Shown here in pieces: positions 32,077 through 43,122 of a DNA stretch of 64,000 nucleotides. The position numbers were made by a program, and so were the translations under genes. Numbering within the stretch: position 1 is the first letter of the stretch; each line of letters starts with the position of its first letter. The stretch is from Lysinibacillus fusiformis (GTDB lineage: Bacteria; Bacillota; Bacilli; Bacillales_A; Planococcaceae). The stretch lies in the NCBI RefSeq assembly GCF_016925635.1, contig NZ_CP070490.1, positions 1,612,001 to 1,676,000 of the forward strand. Reading direction: 5' to 3'. The notes under the pieces were generated by a model. The model searched no databases, was not told the origin of the DNA, and worked only from the letters and a program-made list of their open reading frames with translations.

Positions 32077-33537
32077 TTATTGCGCAAATTTTTCTACACG
32101 GTCAATTGCTTTCTCTTTACCAATTAAACAAATGGCGTTTGGCAGCTCTGGTCCATGTGTTTCACCTGTTGTCACAACACGGATTGGCATAAACAGATTT
32201 TTACCTTTATGGCCAGTTGTCTTTTGTACAGCTTTAATCGCAGCTTTTACCGCATCCGGTGTAAACTCTTCTAGTTCCTCCAATTGCGCTTTAAACGCTG
32301 CCATTACTTCTGGTACTTGCTCTCCTGCTAAAACCTCTTTCGCTTCTTCATCATATTCAATATGCTCGTTAAAGAATAGGCTAGATAATTCGACAATTTC
32401 TGCACCAAAGCTCATTTGGTCATGATAAAGTGCAATTAAATCCGTCGCCCATGCATGTTGCTCTGCAGTAAGTTCTTCAGGTAATAAGCCTGCTTTTTGT
32501 AAGTGAGGTAAAGATAATGCGACCACTTCTTCTAAAGATAGTTTTTTAATATATTGATTATTCATCCATGTTAGTTTTTGCTTATCGAACATAGACGGTG
32601 ATTTAGAAAGACGTTTTTCATCAAAGATTTTAATAAATTCTTCTTTTGAGAAAATCTCCTCTTCCCCTTCTGGAGACCAACCAAGTAATGCAAAGAAGTT
32701 GAACATTGCTTCAGGAAGATAGCCTAAATCCTTATATTGCGTAACAAATTGAATAATCGATTCATCACGCTTAGATAGCTTTTTACGGTTTTCGTTAATA
32801 ATTAATGTCATATGACCAAAGCGTGGATATTCCCAACCAAATGCATCAAAGATCATCATTTGCTTTGGTGTATTCGATAAATGCTCTTCACCACGGAAAA
32901 CGTGAGAGATTTCCATAAAGTGATCGTCTAAAACAACTGCATAGTTGTATGTTGGAATACCATTTGCTTTTACAAGTACCCAATCACCAATATCTTTAGA
33001 CTCAAATGTAACTTGTCCACGAACTAAGTCCTCAAATTCATATGTTACATTTTCTGGAATGCGCATACGGATTGTATATGGCTCACCCGCCGCTTCTTTC
33101 GCTGCGACTTCATCTGCTGATAAGTGGCGGCATGTACCATCATAAGTTGGAGCTGCTACACCTCTTGCTTTTTGTTCTTCACGAGATGCTTCAAGTTTTT
33201 CAGAGGAACAGAAACACTTGTAGGCTACACCTTGCTCTAATAGTTTTTCAGCGTGCTCTTTATAAATATCAAGACGTTCCATTTGACGATAAGGCGCATA
33301 AGGTCCACCAATATCAATGGACTCATCATATTCAATACCTAACCATTTTAGGTTATCTAGCTGAGATGCTTCTCCGCCCTCTACATTACGTTCAATATCC
33401 GTATCTTCAATACGTACAATGAATTTACCGTTATGATGTTTTGCATATAAATAATTGAATAATGCTGTACGCGCTCCACCGATATGTAAAAAACCTGTTG
33501 GAGATGGCGCGTAACGAACGCGAACTTCTTTCGTCAT
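32077..33537 (-). CDS. gltX: glutamyl-tRNA synthetase
   Basis: GluRS (486 residues), class [20 protein letters not shown] holds the HIGH-type motif near residue 15 and KLSKRDES the KMSKS-type motif near 255. The C-terminal anticodon-binding region ends with [21 protein letters not shown]. In bacilli lacking GlnRS this enzyme also charges tRNA-Gln for GatCAB; that is family knowledge. It ends just before the cysS T-box promoter. Confidence 0.97.
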   Translation of the reverse strand: MTKEVRVRYAPSPTGFLHIGGARTALFNYLYAKHHNGKFIVRIEDTDIERNVEGGEASQLDNLKWLGIEYDESIDIGGPYAPYRQMERLDIYKEHAEKLLEQGVAYKCFCSSEKLEASREEQKARGVAAPTYDGTCRHLSADEVAAKEAAGEPYTIRMRIPENVTYEFEDLVRGQVTFESKDIGDWVLVKANGIPTYNYAVVLDDHFMEISHVFRGEEHLSNTPKQMMIFDAFGWEYPRFGHMTLIINENRKKLSKRDESIIQFVTQYKDLGYLPEAMFNFFALLGWSPEGEEEIFSKEEFIKIFDEKRLSKSPSMFDKQKLTWMNNQYIKKLSLEEVVALSLPHLQKAGLLPEELTAEQHAWATDLIALYHDQMSFGAEIVELSSLFFNEHIEYDEEAKEVLAGEQVPEVMAAFKAQLEELEEFTPDAVKAAIKAVQKTTGHKGKNLFMPIRVVTTGETHGPELPNAICLIGKEKAIDRVEKFAQ

Positions 33538-33628
33538 AATTAAAAGCCTCCTAAATTTTCGATCAAAAAATTGACTTTGTTCATTTTACCACTCTGTTAC
33601 AGGAAATAAAAGCGGAGTTCATCCACAT

Positions 33629-34105
33629 TTATTTCTTAATCAAAAGAATCGTGGCCATTGCCGCTATACCTTCCTCGCGACCTGTAAAGCCTAATCGTTC
33701 GGTTGTTGTTGCCTTAACATTTACTTGTGAAGGCTCTGCGTGTAATAATTCAGCAATGCGCTGTTGCATCTGTCCAATATAGGGTGCCATTTTAGGACGT
33801 TGCGCCATAATGGTACAATCCACATTACCTAGAGCATAACCCTTATCCTCAACAATTTTCCAAATGTACTCTAATAATTTTGCTGAATCTGCGTCCTTAA
33901 ATGCAGGGTCTGTATCTGGAAAATGACGGCCAATATCCCCTTCTCCAATTGCTCCTAGAGCTGCATCTGTGACAGTGTGTAAAAGAACATCCGCATCAGA
34001 ATGTCCTACTAGTCCTTTTTCATGCGGAATTGTAATGCCACCAATAATTAATGGACGCCCTTCTTCAAATGCATGTACGTCAAAACCTTGTCCAATTCGA
34101 AACAT
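33629..34105 (-). CDS. ispF: 2-C-methyl-D-erythritol 2,4-cyclodiphosphate synthase
   Basis: IspF (158 residues) performs the MEP-pathway cyclisation releasing CMP. The metal-binding [11 protein letters not shown] (Asp and His) at the N-terminus, [13 protein letters not shown], and the C-terminal [19 protein letters not shown] are all intact. I prefer the ATG at 34105, six bases from GGAAG, over an ATG two codons earlier that touches it. Its partner ispD lies about 1.4 kb upstream, with the serine acetyltransferase gene between them. Confidence 0.95.
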   Translation of the reverse strand: MFRIGQGFDVHAFEEGRPLIIGGITIPHEKGLVGHSDADVLLHTVTDAALGAIGEGDIGRHFPDTDPAFKDADSAKLLEYIWKIVEDKGYALGNVDCTIMAQRPKMAPYIGQMQQRIAELLHAEPSQVNVKATTTERLGFTGREEGIAAMATILLIKK

Positions 34106-34202
34106 ATTCATCTTCCTTTAATTAATATTTATCATTATCATATCAAAGTTTACCAAAGGGTGTTTGAAAAGCGCTTTAATAATTATCCTCCTCTAGCAGT
34201 AA

Positions 34203-34239
34203 TGGGCAGTTTAGAAAGCTATACTCCCTAGACTGCCCA
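34203..34239 (-). other. hairpin after the serine acetyltransferase gene
   Basis: Arms TGGGCAGT and ACTGCCCA enclose a long loop just after the gene stop. There is no U-tract on the minus strand, so it would be a poor terminator; it may stabilise the mRNA 3' end. Confidence 0.4.
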
Positions 34240-34246
34240 ACATTTT

Positions 34247-35188
34247 TTAAATATGATACTCTATATTTTTCATTTGACTGTTGCTAATATTCGGTGATGG
34301 CTGTGAATTGTAAACACGTGAATAAGGGGGAACAGAATGTGTTAGCCAAATATTACTCCCTAAGACGGAATCGTGCCCAATCGTCGTCTCGCCCCCTAAA
34401 ATCGTAGCACCAGCATAAATGACAACATTGTCAGCAATATTCGGATGACGCTTAATGCCCTTAATCGGATTACCGTTTTCATCTAACGGGAAGCTTAGTG
34501 CACCTAATGTTACACCTTGATAAATTTTCACATTCTTTCCAATAGTACAAGTTTCACCGATGACGACCCCTGTTCCGTGGTCAATAAAGAATGATTCTCC
34601 TATGGTAGCCCCCGGATGAATATCGATACCCGTTAATCGATGTGCGTATTCTGACATAATACGAGGTACAATTTGTACGCCCATCTCATATAGCTCATGT
34701 GCGATTCGGTGAATATAAACAGCCACAATAGATGGATAGCTTAGCAAAATTTCCTCTGTGGATAGAGCTGCTGGGTCACCATTATATGCCGCTTGAATAT
34801 CTGTTTGTAACACTTGACGAATGGCAGGAAACCGATTAATCAAATTCATAACAATTTTGTCTGCTTGTTCACGGCAATACTTCTCGCAATTGGCAGGATC
34901 ACTGTCCTCCATATTATAAAACAATACTTTTTCGATAATATCCCGTAAATCTATTGCTGTTTCTCGCAGCTTATTACTGCAAACTACGTTCACTCTTGTT
35001 TCATCAATAGGTCTTTTTGTATAAATGCCAGGAAACAGCACCTCATGGAAATTATCTATTATTTTTATAACCCGATCCCGTCCATCAAAGCCTATTGAGT
35101 TGTCAACGTCGATGTACTGTTTATTTATACTTGTTAATGAACCTGTAATTTCGGGAACCTTTTGATTTAACCATTCATTTAATGACAC
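34247..35188 (-). CDS. cysE: serine O-acetyltransferase, long form
   Basis: This 313-residue left-handed beta-helix acyltransferase makes O-acetylserine for cysteine synthesis. The C-terminal half has SAT motifs: HPGATIGESFFIDHGTG with the catalytic Asp-His, VIGETCTIGKNVKIYQGVTLGA, and IKRHPNI with the second histidine. The N-terminal ~150 residues are longer than in B. subtilis CysE (about 217 residues), which suggests the long bacterial SAT type rather than the local bacillus orthologue. The GTG at 35188 is chosen because GAGGGG lies eight bases upstream. It sits between ispD and ispF, not between gltX and cysS. Confidence 0.88.
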   Translation of the reverse strand: MSLNEWLNQKVPEITGSLTSINKQYIDVDNSIGFDGRDRVIKIIDNFHEVLFPGIYTKRPIDETRVNVVCSNKLRETAIDLRDIIEKVLFYNMEDSDPANCEKYCREQADKIVMNLINRFPAIRQVLQTDIQAAYNGDPAALSTEEILLSYPSIVAVYIHRIAHELYEMGVQIVPRIMSEYAHRLTGIDIHPGATIGESFFIDHGTGVVIGETCTIGKNVKIYQGVTLGALSFPLDENGNPIKGIKRHPNIADNVVIYAGATILGGETTIGHDSVLGSNIWLTHSVPPYSRVYNSQPSPNISNSQMKNIEYHI

Positions 35189-35289
35189 AATAAACACCCC
35201 TCACATCTTTTTCATCTATTCTATTACCTTATTAAACATATATCCACTATTTCATTACACGTAAGACGATCACATGGATAAAACCCAAT

Positions 35290-35319
35290 TTATTTAAGCC
35301 ACTCCCAACTTTTATCCAC
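35290..35319 (-). CDS. possible nine-codon leader peptide before serine acetyltransferase
   Basis: A GTG-initiated ORF encoding VDKSWEWLK has a perfect GGAGG (35328-35332) exactly eight bases upstream, 100 bases before the acetyltransferase gene. It contains two Trp codons but no Cys. Such a short ORF can arise by chance; only the strong ribosome-binding site supports translation. Confidence 0.3.
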   Translation of the reverse strand: MDKSWEWLK

Positions 35320-35425
35320 TTCCCACGCCTCCGTTTCTCATTCGACTATCCGTATATCATTATCGTACTTATATGAATTGACATATTTCGAAACAAAGAG
35401 GTAATTTTACGAATCACAACATATA

Positions 35426-35464
35426 AAAAGACTATTCATCCTTAACACTTTCGAATGAATAGCC
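35426..35464 (-). terminator. intrinsic terminator after ispD
   Basis: Arms GGCTATTCAT and ATGAATAGTC (ten pairs, one G-U) on the minus strand, followed by TTTTTAT. The gene downstream therefore probably has its own promoter in the 240 bases that follow. Confidence 0.8.
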
Positions 35465-35481
35465 TATATAAATAAAATTTC

Positions 35482-36177
35482 TTAAAGATTGAATGATTCA
35501 CGCTTACGCAAGATTGCCTCACCAAATACTAGATCTTCTTGTGTCGTCATTTTTACATTTTCATAACTACTTTCTACGATGTGTACTTGGTGTCCAAGAC
35601 GCTCCATTAGCATCGCCTCATCTGTCCCAAGAAAACCTACTTTTTCAGCTACGTCCTCCGCTTCCATAATTAACTCAAAGCGGAATGCTTGTGGTGTTTG
35701 CACCATCCATAGGCTTTCGCGATCAACCGTTTCCTCAATAATGCCATTCGTTGATACTTTTTTCATCGTGTCTTTCGCACGAACCCCTGCAATGGCTGCA
35801 CCGTGATCATGCGCGTTCTGTACAAGCTTTGCAATGATATCATGCGTAATAAACGGACGTGCTGCATCATGGACAAGCACAATATCTACCTGTTGCATCT
35901 CTTTCATGCATGAATGAACTGAATGCTGACGCTCAGCCCCCCCATCAGGTAAACCCTTCACTTTCGTAATCTCAAACTGCTCTAGCAGCTTTTGAATATA
36001 TGCACGTTCTTCTGGTTTAACGGCAAGCCAAATACCTGTGCAGGAGGGATCTTGTTGAAACACTTCTAGCGTGTGTATCAGAATAGGTTTCTCCAAAAGT
36101 TTTAAAAATAATTTATTTTGCCCTGCACCCATACGCTTCCCACTTCCTGCTGCAGGTAGAACTACTTCATATTGCAT
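35482..36177 (-). CDS. ispD: 2-C-methyl-D-erythritol 4-phosphate cytidylyltransferase
   Basis: IspD (231 residues) couples CTP to MEP in isoprenoid synthesis. The nucleotide-binding VLPAAGSGKRMGAGQNKLFL, the VLVHDAARPFI motif and the C-terminal TTQEDLVFGEAIL are present. It starts 11 bases after the yacL stop, in the conserved yacL-ispD-ispF series, here interrupted by the acetyltransferase. Confidence 0.96.
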   Translation of the reverse strand: MQYEVVLPAAGSGKRMGAGQNKLFLKLLEKPILIHTLEVFQQDPSCTGIWLAVKPEERAYIQKLLEQFEITKVKGLPDGGAERQHSVHSCMKEMQQVDIVLVHDAARPFITHDIIAKLVQNAHDHGAAIAGVRAKDTMKKVSTNGIIEETVDRESLWMVQTPQAFRFELIMEAEDVAEKVGFLGTDEAMLMERLGHQVHIVESSYENVKMTTQEDLVFGEAILRKRESFNL

Positions 36178-36188
36178 TTTCCCACATC

Positions 36189-37274
36189 CTAATCGTCCTT
36201 CGGCTTAGCAAATATCATACGACCTGCTGATGTTTGCAGCACACTAGTAACTGTAACTGTAATTGCCTGTCCGATATAACTACGACCACCTTCAACAACA
36301 ATCATCGTTCCATCATCTAAATAGGCAACTCCCTGATTATGCTCTTTGCCATCCTTTATAACCACAACCTGCATATCTTCACCTGGTATGACCACAGGCT
36401 TCACTGCATTCGCTAAATCATTAATATTTAATACTTTTACATGATGGAGCTCACAGACTTTATTCAGGTTAAAATCATTCGTAACAATTTGTGTGTCGTT
36501 ACCCATTTTTTTCGCAAGACGTACAAGCTTTAAATCTACCTCTTGTACATCTTCAAAATCCTCGTCCGTAATTTCAACTTTTGTCTTACGCTCATCTTGT
36601 AATTTTTTTAAAATATCTAAACCACGCCGACCTCTTGTGCGCTTTAATGTATCTGACGAATCAGCTATATGCTGAAGCTCTGTGAGCACAAATTGAGGTA
36701 CAACTAGAACGCCTTCGATGAATCCTGTTTCAGAAATATCTGCGATGCGCCCATCAATAATGACACTTGTATCTAGCAATTTGTAGCTTCCACGAACTTC
36801 TTGAAGTTCAGCACCTTCAGCAGCTTTTTTCTTCGTATTGGTACTACGTAATGTAAAAAGCTGTATGAGCTCATCTCTTTTTCTAAAACCTAGACGGAAC
36901 CCTAAATACCCTAATACAAATGACAGGATAATTGGAAGTACTTCCGTAATAACAGGGAATGGTACACTATCAATGGCAAAGCCTAAAAAGTAAGCGACAA
37001 TCAACCCAATTATTAAACCAAACGTACCAAATAATAAATCTCCGATAGGAACCTTAAACAGCACTTCTTCCATCCAGCTAATGAGCCTTACAAAGTAATC
37101 GGAAAATGCAAAAGATAGTGTAAACAGTAAAAGTGCGCCTAGAGCTACTGATACATAAGGATTATCTAGCCAAGGATTAGATGATAAATGAAGCAATTCG
37201 TATAATGGCGGTAAGAAAACAAGGCCCAATGCTCCTCCAATCAGTAAAAACGCAATTTGAACAAATTTTTTCAC
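36189..37274 (-). CDS. PIN/TRAM-domain membrane protein YacL
   Basis: This 361-residue protein has four TM segments within the first ~125 residues, then a PIN domain beginning LLDTSVIIDGRIADI near residue 168 with further acidic residues (NDTQIVTNDFNLNKV). A C-terminal TRAM domain follows (IPGEDMQVVVIKDGKEHNQGVAYLDDGTMIVVE). The fold suggests a membrane-tethered RNA-binding nuclease; the substrate is unknown. The position between radA and ispD is conserved in bacilli. Confidence 0.93.
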   Translation of the reverse strand: MKKFVQIAFLLIGGALGLVFLPPLYELLHLSSNPWLDNPYVSVALGALLLFTLSFAFSDYFVRLISWMEEVLFKVPIGDLLFGTFGLIIGLIVAYFLGFAIDSVPFPVITEVLPIILSFVLGYLGFRLGFRKRDELIQLFTLRSTNTKKKAAEGAELQEVRGSYKLLDTSVIIDGRIADISETGFIEGVLVVPQFVLTELQHIADSSDTLKRTRGRRGLDILKKLQDERKTKVEITDEDFEDVQEVDLKLVRLAKKMGNDTQIVTNDFNLNKVCELHHVKVLNINDLANAVKPVVIPGEDMQVVVIKDGKEHNQGVAYLDDGTMIVVEGGRSYIGQAITVTVTSVLQTSAGRMIFAKPKDD

Positions 37275-37558
37275 AAGCTGTCACCTCCTAATTGTTAGTT
37301 AAGATTATACATAGTTTACGGTAGAAAATCTTTCATGAGCTCAGTCAAAATCTCATTATTTTTGATGTTGTGAAACAAGAATAGGTCAGTTAGACATAAT
37401 TTTACAAACTTCTATTTTAGAACGTATAAAATGACAATCCTTTATCCCTTCATCAGCTATTATTTAGGACGATTATTCTTTTATTTGAGTTTCAATATTA
37501 GCATCAAAAAATGAAGGAAAATGCATGTCAGAATGGTATCCAACATGCACACTTTCTT
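37275..37558. other. intergenic region between radA and yacL
   Basis: About 284 A/T-rich bases with no gene. A weak terminator-like hairpin (TGCATGT and ACATGCA arms, then TTTTCC, minus strand) lies at about 37521-37550. No promoter could be assigned securely. Confidence 0.5.
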
Positions 37559-38935
37559 TTACAACTCTCTAAAACAAGCATTTAATGCATCTTTTATCGT
37601 TTCTACGCCAAAAATTTCAATTCCCTGTGGAAATTCCCAGCCCCCAATATTCGAAGCTGGAATGAAAGCTCTTTTAAATCCAAGCTTCGCTGCTTCAATG
37701 ACTCGCTGCTCTATACGTGACACTCGGCGGACTTCACCTGTCAGCCCTACCTCACCAATAAAACAATCGGTTGCACGCACTGCCTGATCCTTAAAACTAG
37801 ATACAATGCTCGTCAACACCGCTAAATCTATTGCTGGCTCATCCAATTTGACACCACCAGCAACTTTAATATATGCGTCCTGAGCTTGTAGCATGAGGCC
37901 CATACGCTTTTCCAGTACAGCCATTAGCAATTGTACTCTGTTTTGATCGACACCCGTTGCCATACGTTTAGGATAGTTAAAGCTTGTAGGTGTAACTAAG
38001 GATTGAATTTCCACAAGGATTGGTCTTGTCCCCTCCATTGATGCAACAATAGTTGAACCCGCTGCACCCTGTGAACGCTCCTGTAAAAATAACTCTGAAG
38101 GGTTTAGAACTTCCTTTAAACCTCCTTGAAGCATCTCAAATATGGCAATTTCATTTGTAGAGCCAAAGCGGTTTTTTTGGCTTCGTAAAATACGATGATT
38201 ATGATGTCTTTCCCCTTCAAAATACAGTACAGTATCAACCATATGCTCTAAAATACGAGGCCCAGCAATTTGCCCCTCTTTTGTTACATGCCCTACTAGA
38301 AAAATAGCAATGCCTTTTGTTTTAGCGATTCGCATAAGCTCTGCTGTACATTCACGAACCTGTGATACACTACCTGGTGCGCTTGTTACTTCTGGATGAA
38401 AGACCGTTTGAATGGAATCGACAATGACAAACTTAGGTTTGACTTCATCAATGGTTTGGTTTAAAAACTCTAGGTTCGTTTCGGAGTATATGTAAAGCTC
38501 TTGAGAAATCACCCCTAAACGCTCTGCTCGTAATTTAGTTTGACGAATGGATTCCTCTCCAGAAATATAAAGTACGCGATGCCCTTTATTCGAAAGTAAT
38601 GCGGAAACTTGTAATAGTAATGTTGATTTTCCTATCCCAGGATCGCCCCCAATTAATACTAGAGAACCAGGCACAATACCACCACCCAATACACGATTGA
38701 GTTCGCCCATCTCCGTCGCTACACGGGATTCCTCAGTAGCTTCAACCTGGATAATCGGAATTGCCTTTTGGGTAACTGTAGCAGAATGTTGAAATGCTCC
38801 ACGTGGACCTTTCGCAACCATCTCCACTTCTTCGACCATTTTATTCCACTCACCACATCCAGGGCATCTTCCCATCCATTTTGCAGATTCATAGCCACAG
38901 CCTGAACATACAAATTTCGTTTTTTTCTTTGCCAA
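37559..38935 (-). CDS. radA: DNA repair protein RadA
   Basis: RadA/Sms (458 residues) is a RecA-like branch-migration helicase. It has an N-terminal zinc finger ([18 protein letters not shown]), Walker [13 protein letters not shown] near residue 95, Walker B VIVDSIQT, the RadA-specific [10 protein letters not shown] motif near 250 and a C-terminal Lon-like domain. It follows clpC after a terminator, the standard ctsR-operon neighbour in bacilli. Confidence 0.97.
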   Translation of the reverse strand: MAKKKTKFVCSGCGYESAKWMGRCPGCGEWNKMVEEVEMVAKGPRGAFQHSATVTQKAIPIIQVEATEESRVATEMGELNRVLGGGIVPGSLVLIGGDPGIGKSTLLLQVSALLSNKGHRVLYISGEESIRQTKLRAERLGVISQELYIYSETNLEFLNQTIDEVKPKFVIVDSIQTVFHPEVTSAPGSVSQVRECTAELMRIAKTKGIAIFLVGHVTKEGQIAGPRILEHMVDTVLYFEGERHHNHRILRSQKNRFGSTNEIAIFEMLQGGLKEVLNPSELFLQERSQGAAGSTIVASMEGTRPILVEIQSLVTPTSFNYPKRMATGVDQNRVQLLMAVLEKRMGLMLQAQDAYIKVAGGVKLDEPAIDLAVLTSIVSSFKDQAVRATDCFIGEVGLTGEVRRVSRIEQRVIEAAKLGFKRAFIPASNIGGWEFPQGIEIFGVETIKDALNACFREL

Positions 38936-38979
38936 ATTGCTTTCACCTCGAATATTTGTTCTTATTCTTAATTGTACAG

Positions 38980-39018
38980 AAAAAAAGACAGCTTGGCACT
39001 TAAAGCCTCACTGTCTTT
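38980..39018 (-). terminator. intrinsic terminator after clpC
   Basis: Arms AAAGACAG and CTGTCTTT with an inner GGC/GCC pairing on the minus strand, followed by TTTTTTT, just after the clpC stop. radA would then depend on read-through or its own promoter. Confidence 0.82.
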
Positions 39019-39026
39019 CCATGAAA

Positions 39027-41471
39027 TTATTTAGAGATGGATACTCCCTCTTTTTTCTTTACAATAAATTCATTGTTTACATAATCAATGATAACCTGAT
39101 TACCCTTCTCTACATTACCTTTTAGTAATTCTTCTGATAATCGATCCTCTACTTGCTTTTGTAATGCACGACGTAGTGGACGAGCACCATATTGAGGGTC
39201 ATAACCTTCTTCAGCAATTTTTTCAAGTGCCGCATCTGTTAGCTCTAACGAAATATCTTGCTCTTTCAAGCGTTTTGTTAATGCATTGCCCATCATTGCA
39301 ATGATTTCTTTTAAATGCTCTTTATCTAATGCGTGGAAGACAATCATTTCATCGATACGGTTTAAGAATTCTGGACGGAATGCCTTTTTCAATTCTTCTA
39401 ACATCGTACCCTTCATGTCTTTATGCTTAGACTCTGCACCGCCTACATTGAAACCAAGGCTCTTTTGGTATTTTAATGCATCCGCACCAACGTTTGAAGT
39501 CATAATGACCACTGTATTACGGAAGTCTACTACACGTCCCTTAGAGTCTGTTAAACGACCATCTTCAAGCACTTGCAATAGAATATTGAATACATCAGGG
39601 TGTGCCTTTTCAATTTCATCTAATAAAACGACTGAATATGGCTTACGGCGAACTTTCTCTGTCAGTTGACCGCCATCATCGAAGCCTACATAGCCTGGAG
39701 GTGAACCTACTAAGCGAGAAGTCGAATGTTTTTCCATATACTCGGACATATCAACACGAATCATCGCATCCTCATCGCCAAACATTACTTCAGCAAGTGC
39801 TCTTGCAAGCTCTGTTTTACCAACACCTGTAGGTCCTAAGAAGATAAATGAACCAATTGGTCGTTTTGGATCTTTTAAGCCTGCTCTTGCACGACGTATT
39901 GCACGAGAAATGGCTTCTACCGCTTCACTTTGCCCTACTACACGTTTGTGTAACTCTTCTTCAAGCTGTAATAACTTCGAAGATTCTTCAGAAGCAATTT
40001 TAGCTACTGGGATTCCTGTCCACATTGATACAACTGCTGCTACATCATCCACAGTCACTTTAGATTCGGCTTTGCCTTGCTCTTCTTTCCAATTTTTTCG
40101 TGTAGCTTCAATTTCATCCTTCAGCTTTTGCTCAGTATCTCTTAGTGCTGCTGCCTTTTCAAATTCTTGACCTGATACAGCTGCATTTTTTTCAGAACGA
40201 ACATTTTCAAGCTTATCCTCAAGTGCCTTTAAGTTCGGTGGCACTGCGAATGAACGTAAGCGTACTTTAGAACCTGCTTCATCGATTAAGTCAATCGCCT
40301 TATCGGGTAAGAAGCGGTCTGAAATATATCTATCACTCATTTTTGCCGCTGCTTCAATCGCTTCATCTGTTATTTTTACACGGTGATGTGCTTCATAACG
40401 ATCACGTAAGCCTTGAATGATTAGAATAGCTTCTTCCACTGTCGGCTCATCCACTTGGATTGGTTGGAAACGACGCTCTAAAGCTGCATCCTTTTCAATA
40501 TACTTGCGGTACTCATCAAGTGTTGTGGCACCAATACATTGAAGCTCGCCACGTGCTAAAGATGGTTTTAATATATTCGATGCATCAATCGCACCTTCAG
40601 CACCACCTGCACCAATTAATGTATGCAATTCGTCGATAAATAAAATGATGTTACCTGCTTGGCGAATTTCATCCATCACTTTTTTCAAACGGTCTTCAAA
40701 TTCACCACGATATTTTGTACCTGCAACAACCGTACCCATATCTAGTGTCATGACACGTTTGTCACGAAGGATTTCTGGTACTTCATTATTGATAATTTGC
40801 TGTGCTAATCCTTCAGCAATCGCTGTTTTACCAACACCTGGCTCACCAATCAATACAGGGTTATTTTTCGTACGACGCGATAAAACCTCAATCACACGTG
40901 TAATTTCCTTGCTTCGCCCAATAACAGGATCTAATGTACCTTCACGTGCAATTTGTGTTAAATCACGTGCTAGGCTATCTAAAGTTGGTGTATTGGCAGC
41001 TTGAGCTGCTTGTTGACCAGATTGTGCATTATCGTTATTACCTAATAGCAATAATACTTGCTGACGAGCTTTATTTAAGCCGACTCCCGCATTGTTTAAA
41101 ACGCGAGCTGCCACACCCTCGCCTTCACGTATAAGCGCCAATAATAAATGCTCTGTGCCGATATAGGAGTGACCTAATTTACGTGACTCATCAACAGACA
41201 GTTCAATTACTTTCTTAGCTCTTGGCGTATAGTGAACGATTGGACCGACATCTTCTTTGCCCTTACCAACTAATTCTTCAATTCCAGCTTCAATCATTTG
41301 AGGACTAATATCAATGGCTTCTAACGCTTTCGCAGCAATACCGCCGCCTTCACGTATAAGCCCTAATAGTATATGCTCTGTACCGATAGATTCGTGCTTC
41401 CAACGAATAGCCTCTTCCTGAGCAAGCTGTAATACTTTTTGCGCGCGTTGTGTAAAACGATTAAACATCAT
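39027..41471 (-). CDS. clpC: AAA+ unfoldase ClpC
   Basis: ClpC (814 residues) is the Hsp100 partner of ClpP and works with the adaptors MecA and McsB. It has two N-terminal Clp repeats (residues ~1-150), D1 with Walker [14 protein letters not shown], a UVR-containing middle domain ([19 protein letters not shown]), and D2 with [16 protein letters not shown]. The ATG at 41471 follows AAGGAGAGGA; a longer frame to 41495 is not supported. It overlaps mcsB by 11 bases and is CtsR-controlled. Confidence 0.97.
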   Translation of the reverse strand: MMFNRFTQRAQKVLQLAQEEAIRWKHESIGTEHILLGLIREGGGIAAKALEAIDISPQMIEAGIEELVGKGKEDVGPIVHYTPRAKKVIELSVDESRKLGHSYIGTEHLLLALIREGEGVAARVLNNAGVGLNKARQQVLLLLGNNDNAQSGQQAAQAANTPTLDSLARDLTQIAREGTLDPVIGRSKEITRVIEVLSRRTKNNPVLIGEPGVGKTAIAEGLAQQIINNEVPEILRDKRVMTLDMGTVVAGTKYRGEFEDRLKKVMDEIRQAGNIILFIDELHTLIGAGGAEGAIDASNILKPSLARGELQCIGATTLDEYRKYIEKDAALERRFQPIQVDEPTVEEAILIIQGLRDRYEAHHRVKITDEAIEAAAKMSDRYISDRFLPDKAIDLIDEAGSKVRLRSFAVPPNLKALEDKLENVRSEKNAAVSGQEFEKAAALRDTEQKLKDEIEATRKNWKEEQGKAESKVTVDDVAAVVSMWTGIPVAKIASEESSKLLQLEEELHKRVVGQSEAVEAISRAIRRARAGLKDPKRPIGSFIFLGPTGVGKTELARALAEVMFGDEDAMIRVDMSEYMEKHSTSRLVGSPPGYVGFDDGGQLTEKVRRKPYSVVLLDEIEKAHPDVFNILLQVLEDGRLTDSKGRVVDFRNTVVIMTSNVGADALKYQKSLGFNVGGAESKHKDMKGTMLEELKKAFRPEFLNRIDEMIVFHALDKEHLKEIIAMMGNALTKRLKEQDISLELTDAALEKIAEEGYDPQYGARPLRRALQKQVEDRLSEELLKGNVEKGNQVIIDYVNNEFIVKKKEGVSISK

Positions 41472-42570
41472 ATAAATCCTCTCCTTTTTCCCCATTTATA
41501 GGCTTATTCGCATATTCTTGAGATAATGTCTCGCGAAGCATTTCCGCTCGTACACGATCTCGTTCAGCAGGTGGCAGTACCTCACCTGCATAGTGCTGTA
41601 AAAAACCTGGTTGCATACAAACAACACATTCATTTAAGGTTGTTGCTTGTATACCATCAATCATCTGTAAATCTACACCTAGACGAACATTAGATAGGCA
41701 AGTCGCGGCTTCCTCACTTGTCAAAATTCTCGCATGTGTAAGGGTGCCTAAAGCTCGATATACTCTATCTTCTAGAGCAAGCTCTGCCTTTTCCATTAAT
41801 TTACCTCTTGCATGTCGTTCTTTTTGAATAATCTTTTCAGCGACACTTTGTATGTCTGCTAAAATATCTTCCTCTGTCTTTCCAAGTGTAATTTGGTTAG
41901 ACACTTGATAAACATTCCCTAAATTTTCGCTTCCTTCACCATATATACCTCTTACAGTCATCCCTAAGCGTGTCATGGCATTTATAATTTGATTCATTTG
42001 CCCCGTTAGTGTAAGAGCGGGTAAATGCATCATGACGGACGCTCGTAGACCCGTACCAATATTCGTTGGACAACTTGTTAAATAACCAAAAGTATCTCGA
42101 AAAGCATACGGTAATACTTTCTCTAGGATACGATCAATCTTATTTGCTTGTTCATAGGCACTTTGAAGTTGAAAACTTGCTGTCATACATTGAATGCGTA
42201 AATGATCCTCTTCATTCACCATAATGCTAACGGATTCATCTTCAGAAAGTAGTATAGAACCCACTTGCTCTTTTTTAGCCAATTGCGGACTAATCAAATG
42301 CTTTTCTACAAGAATTTGACGCTGTAAAGGCGTTAAATCCTTTATAGCAAAATAAGCATAATCATTTTGAAGCGTTGGGCTATCGCTTACAGCATGTGTA
42401 ACGGCCTGTTCCACCTGCAATGCCTCATTCTCTGAAAAGGCTAATGGAAAACGATACCCATCTAAATTTCGAGCAAGGCGTATCCGTGTGCTAATGACAA
42501 TATCTGAGTAATCATCTTTGATATGCATCCAGGTTGGCGTCGCACGCTCTAAAAATGATTCAATCATCAT
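41461..42570 (-). CDS. mcsB: protein-arginine kinase McsB
   Basis: McsB (369 residues) phosphorylates arginines on misfolded proteins and CtsR, marking them for ClpCP. The phosphagen-kinase fold is shown by [17 protein letters not shown] near residue 28 and [21 protein letters not shown] near 165-185. The start overlaps the mcsA stop by four bases, so McsA and McsB are translationally coupled, consistent with McsA being its activator. Confidence 0.96.
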   Translation of the reverse strand: MMIESFLERATPTWMHIKDDYSDIVISTRIRLARNLDGYRFPLAFSENEALQVEQAVTHAVSDSPTLQNDYAYFAIKDLTPLQRQILVEKHLISPQLAKKEQVGSILLSEDESVSIMVNEEDHLRIQCMTASFQLQSAYEQANKIDRILEKVLPYAFRDTFGYLTSCPTNIGTGLRASVMMHLPALTLTGQMNQIINAMTRLGMTVRGIYGEGSENLGNVYQVSNQITLGKTEEDILADIQSVAEKIIQKERHARGKLMEKAELALEDRVYRALGTLTHARILTSEEAATCLSNVRLGVDLQMIDGIQATTLNECVVCMQPGFLQHYAGEVLPPAERDRVRAEMLRETLSQEYANKPINGEKGEDLYDV

Positions 42571-43109
42571 GACACATCACCACCTTCAAATTGTAGATGT
42601 TTTTCTAGCTCTTTGACTTCATCACGTAGCTTCGCCGCTTCTTCAAATTGTTCTTCCTCTACGGCGGACTTCATACGCTTGCGGATATCCTCTATTTGCT
42701 TTTTAATAACATACACATTGCTGCGAGCACCAGGCATTTTACCAATGTGTTGTGGACCTGCCTGAATGCGATTAAAAAGCTTCGGCAAATGTTCACTAAA
42801 TGTGTCATAACAGCTTGGGCACCCGAATTTTCCCTCTTTTAAAAATTGCTTATACGAAAATCCACATTGTGGGCATGTTTGCTGTTGTGGTTGTACCTGT
42901 TGTTTTTCCCCCACCTTTTGCCATGTAGGAGAGCCAAACCAGTTAGACAATAACTGTTGAATAGATACTGGCTCTTGTTTAAACTCTGCATGAAATGGAT
43001 GGAATTGTGAGGCGCAGACGTCACAATAATGGTGCTCCACCTTTTGCCCACTTTGAACTTGTGTTACTGTAACTGTCGCATTACGTTGTTTACAATGTTC
43101 GCAAATCAT
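42567..43109 (-). CDS. mcsA: McsB activator McsA
   Basis: McsA (180 residues) is a zinc protein needed for McsB kinase activity. Two zinc-binding regions are visible: CEHCKQRN..CDVC at the N-terminus and CPQCGFSYKQFLKEGKFGCPSC in the middle. They are followed by a C-terminal UVR-type coiled segment (VEEEQFEEAAKLRDEVKELE). The ATG at 43109 (MICEHC) is chosen because it matches the family and lies six bases from GAGGTG. It is the second gene of the ctsR operon. Confidence 0.95.
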   Translation of the reverse strand: MICEHCKQRNATVTVTQVQSGQKVEHHYCDVCASQFHPFHAEFKQEPVSIQQLLSNWFGSPTWQKVGEKQQVQPQQQTCPQCGFSYKQFLKEGKFGCPSCYDTFSEHLPKLFNRIQAGPQHIGKMPGARSNVYVIKKQIEDIRKRMKSAVEEEQFEEAAKLRDEVKELEKHLQFEGGDVS

Positions 43110-43122
43110 TTCCATCACCTCA

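Noticed and set aside
40645..41004. 118-codon plus-strand ORF opposite clpC
   Set aside because: Antisense shadow of the conserved AAA+ D1 domain; no ribosome-binding site or known homologue.
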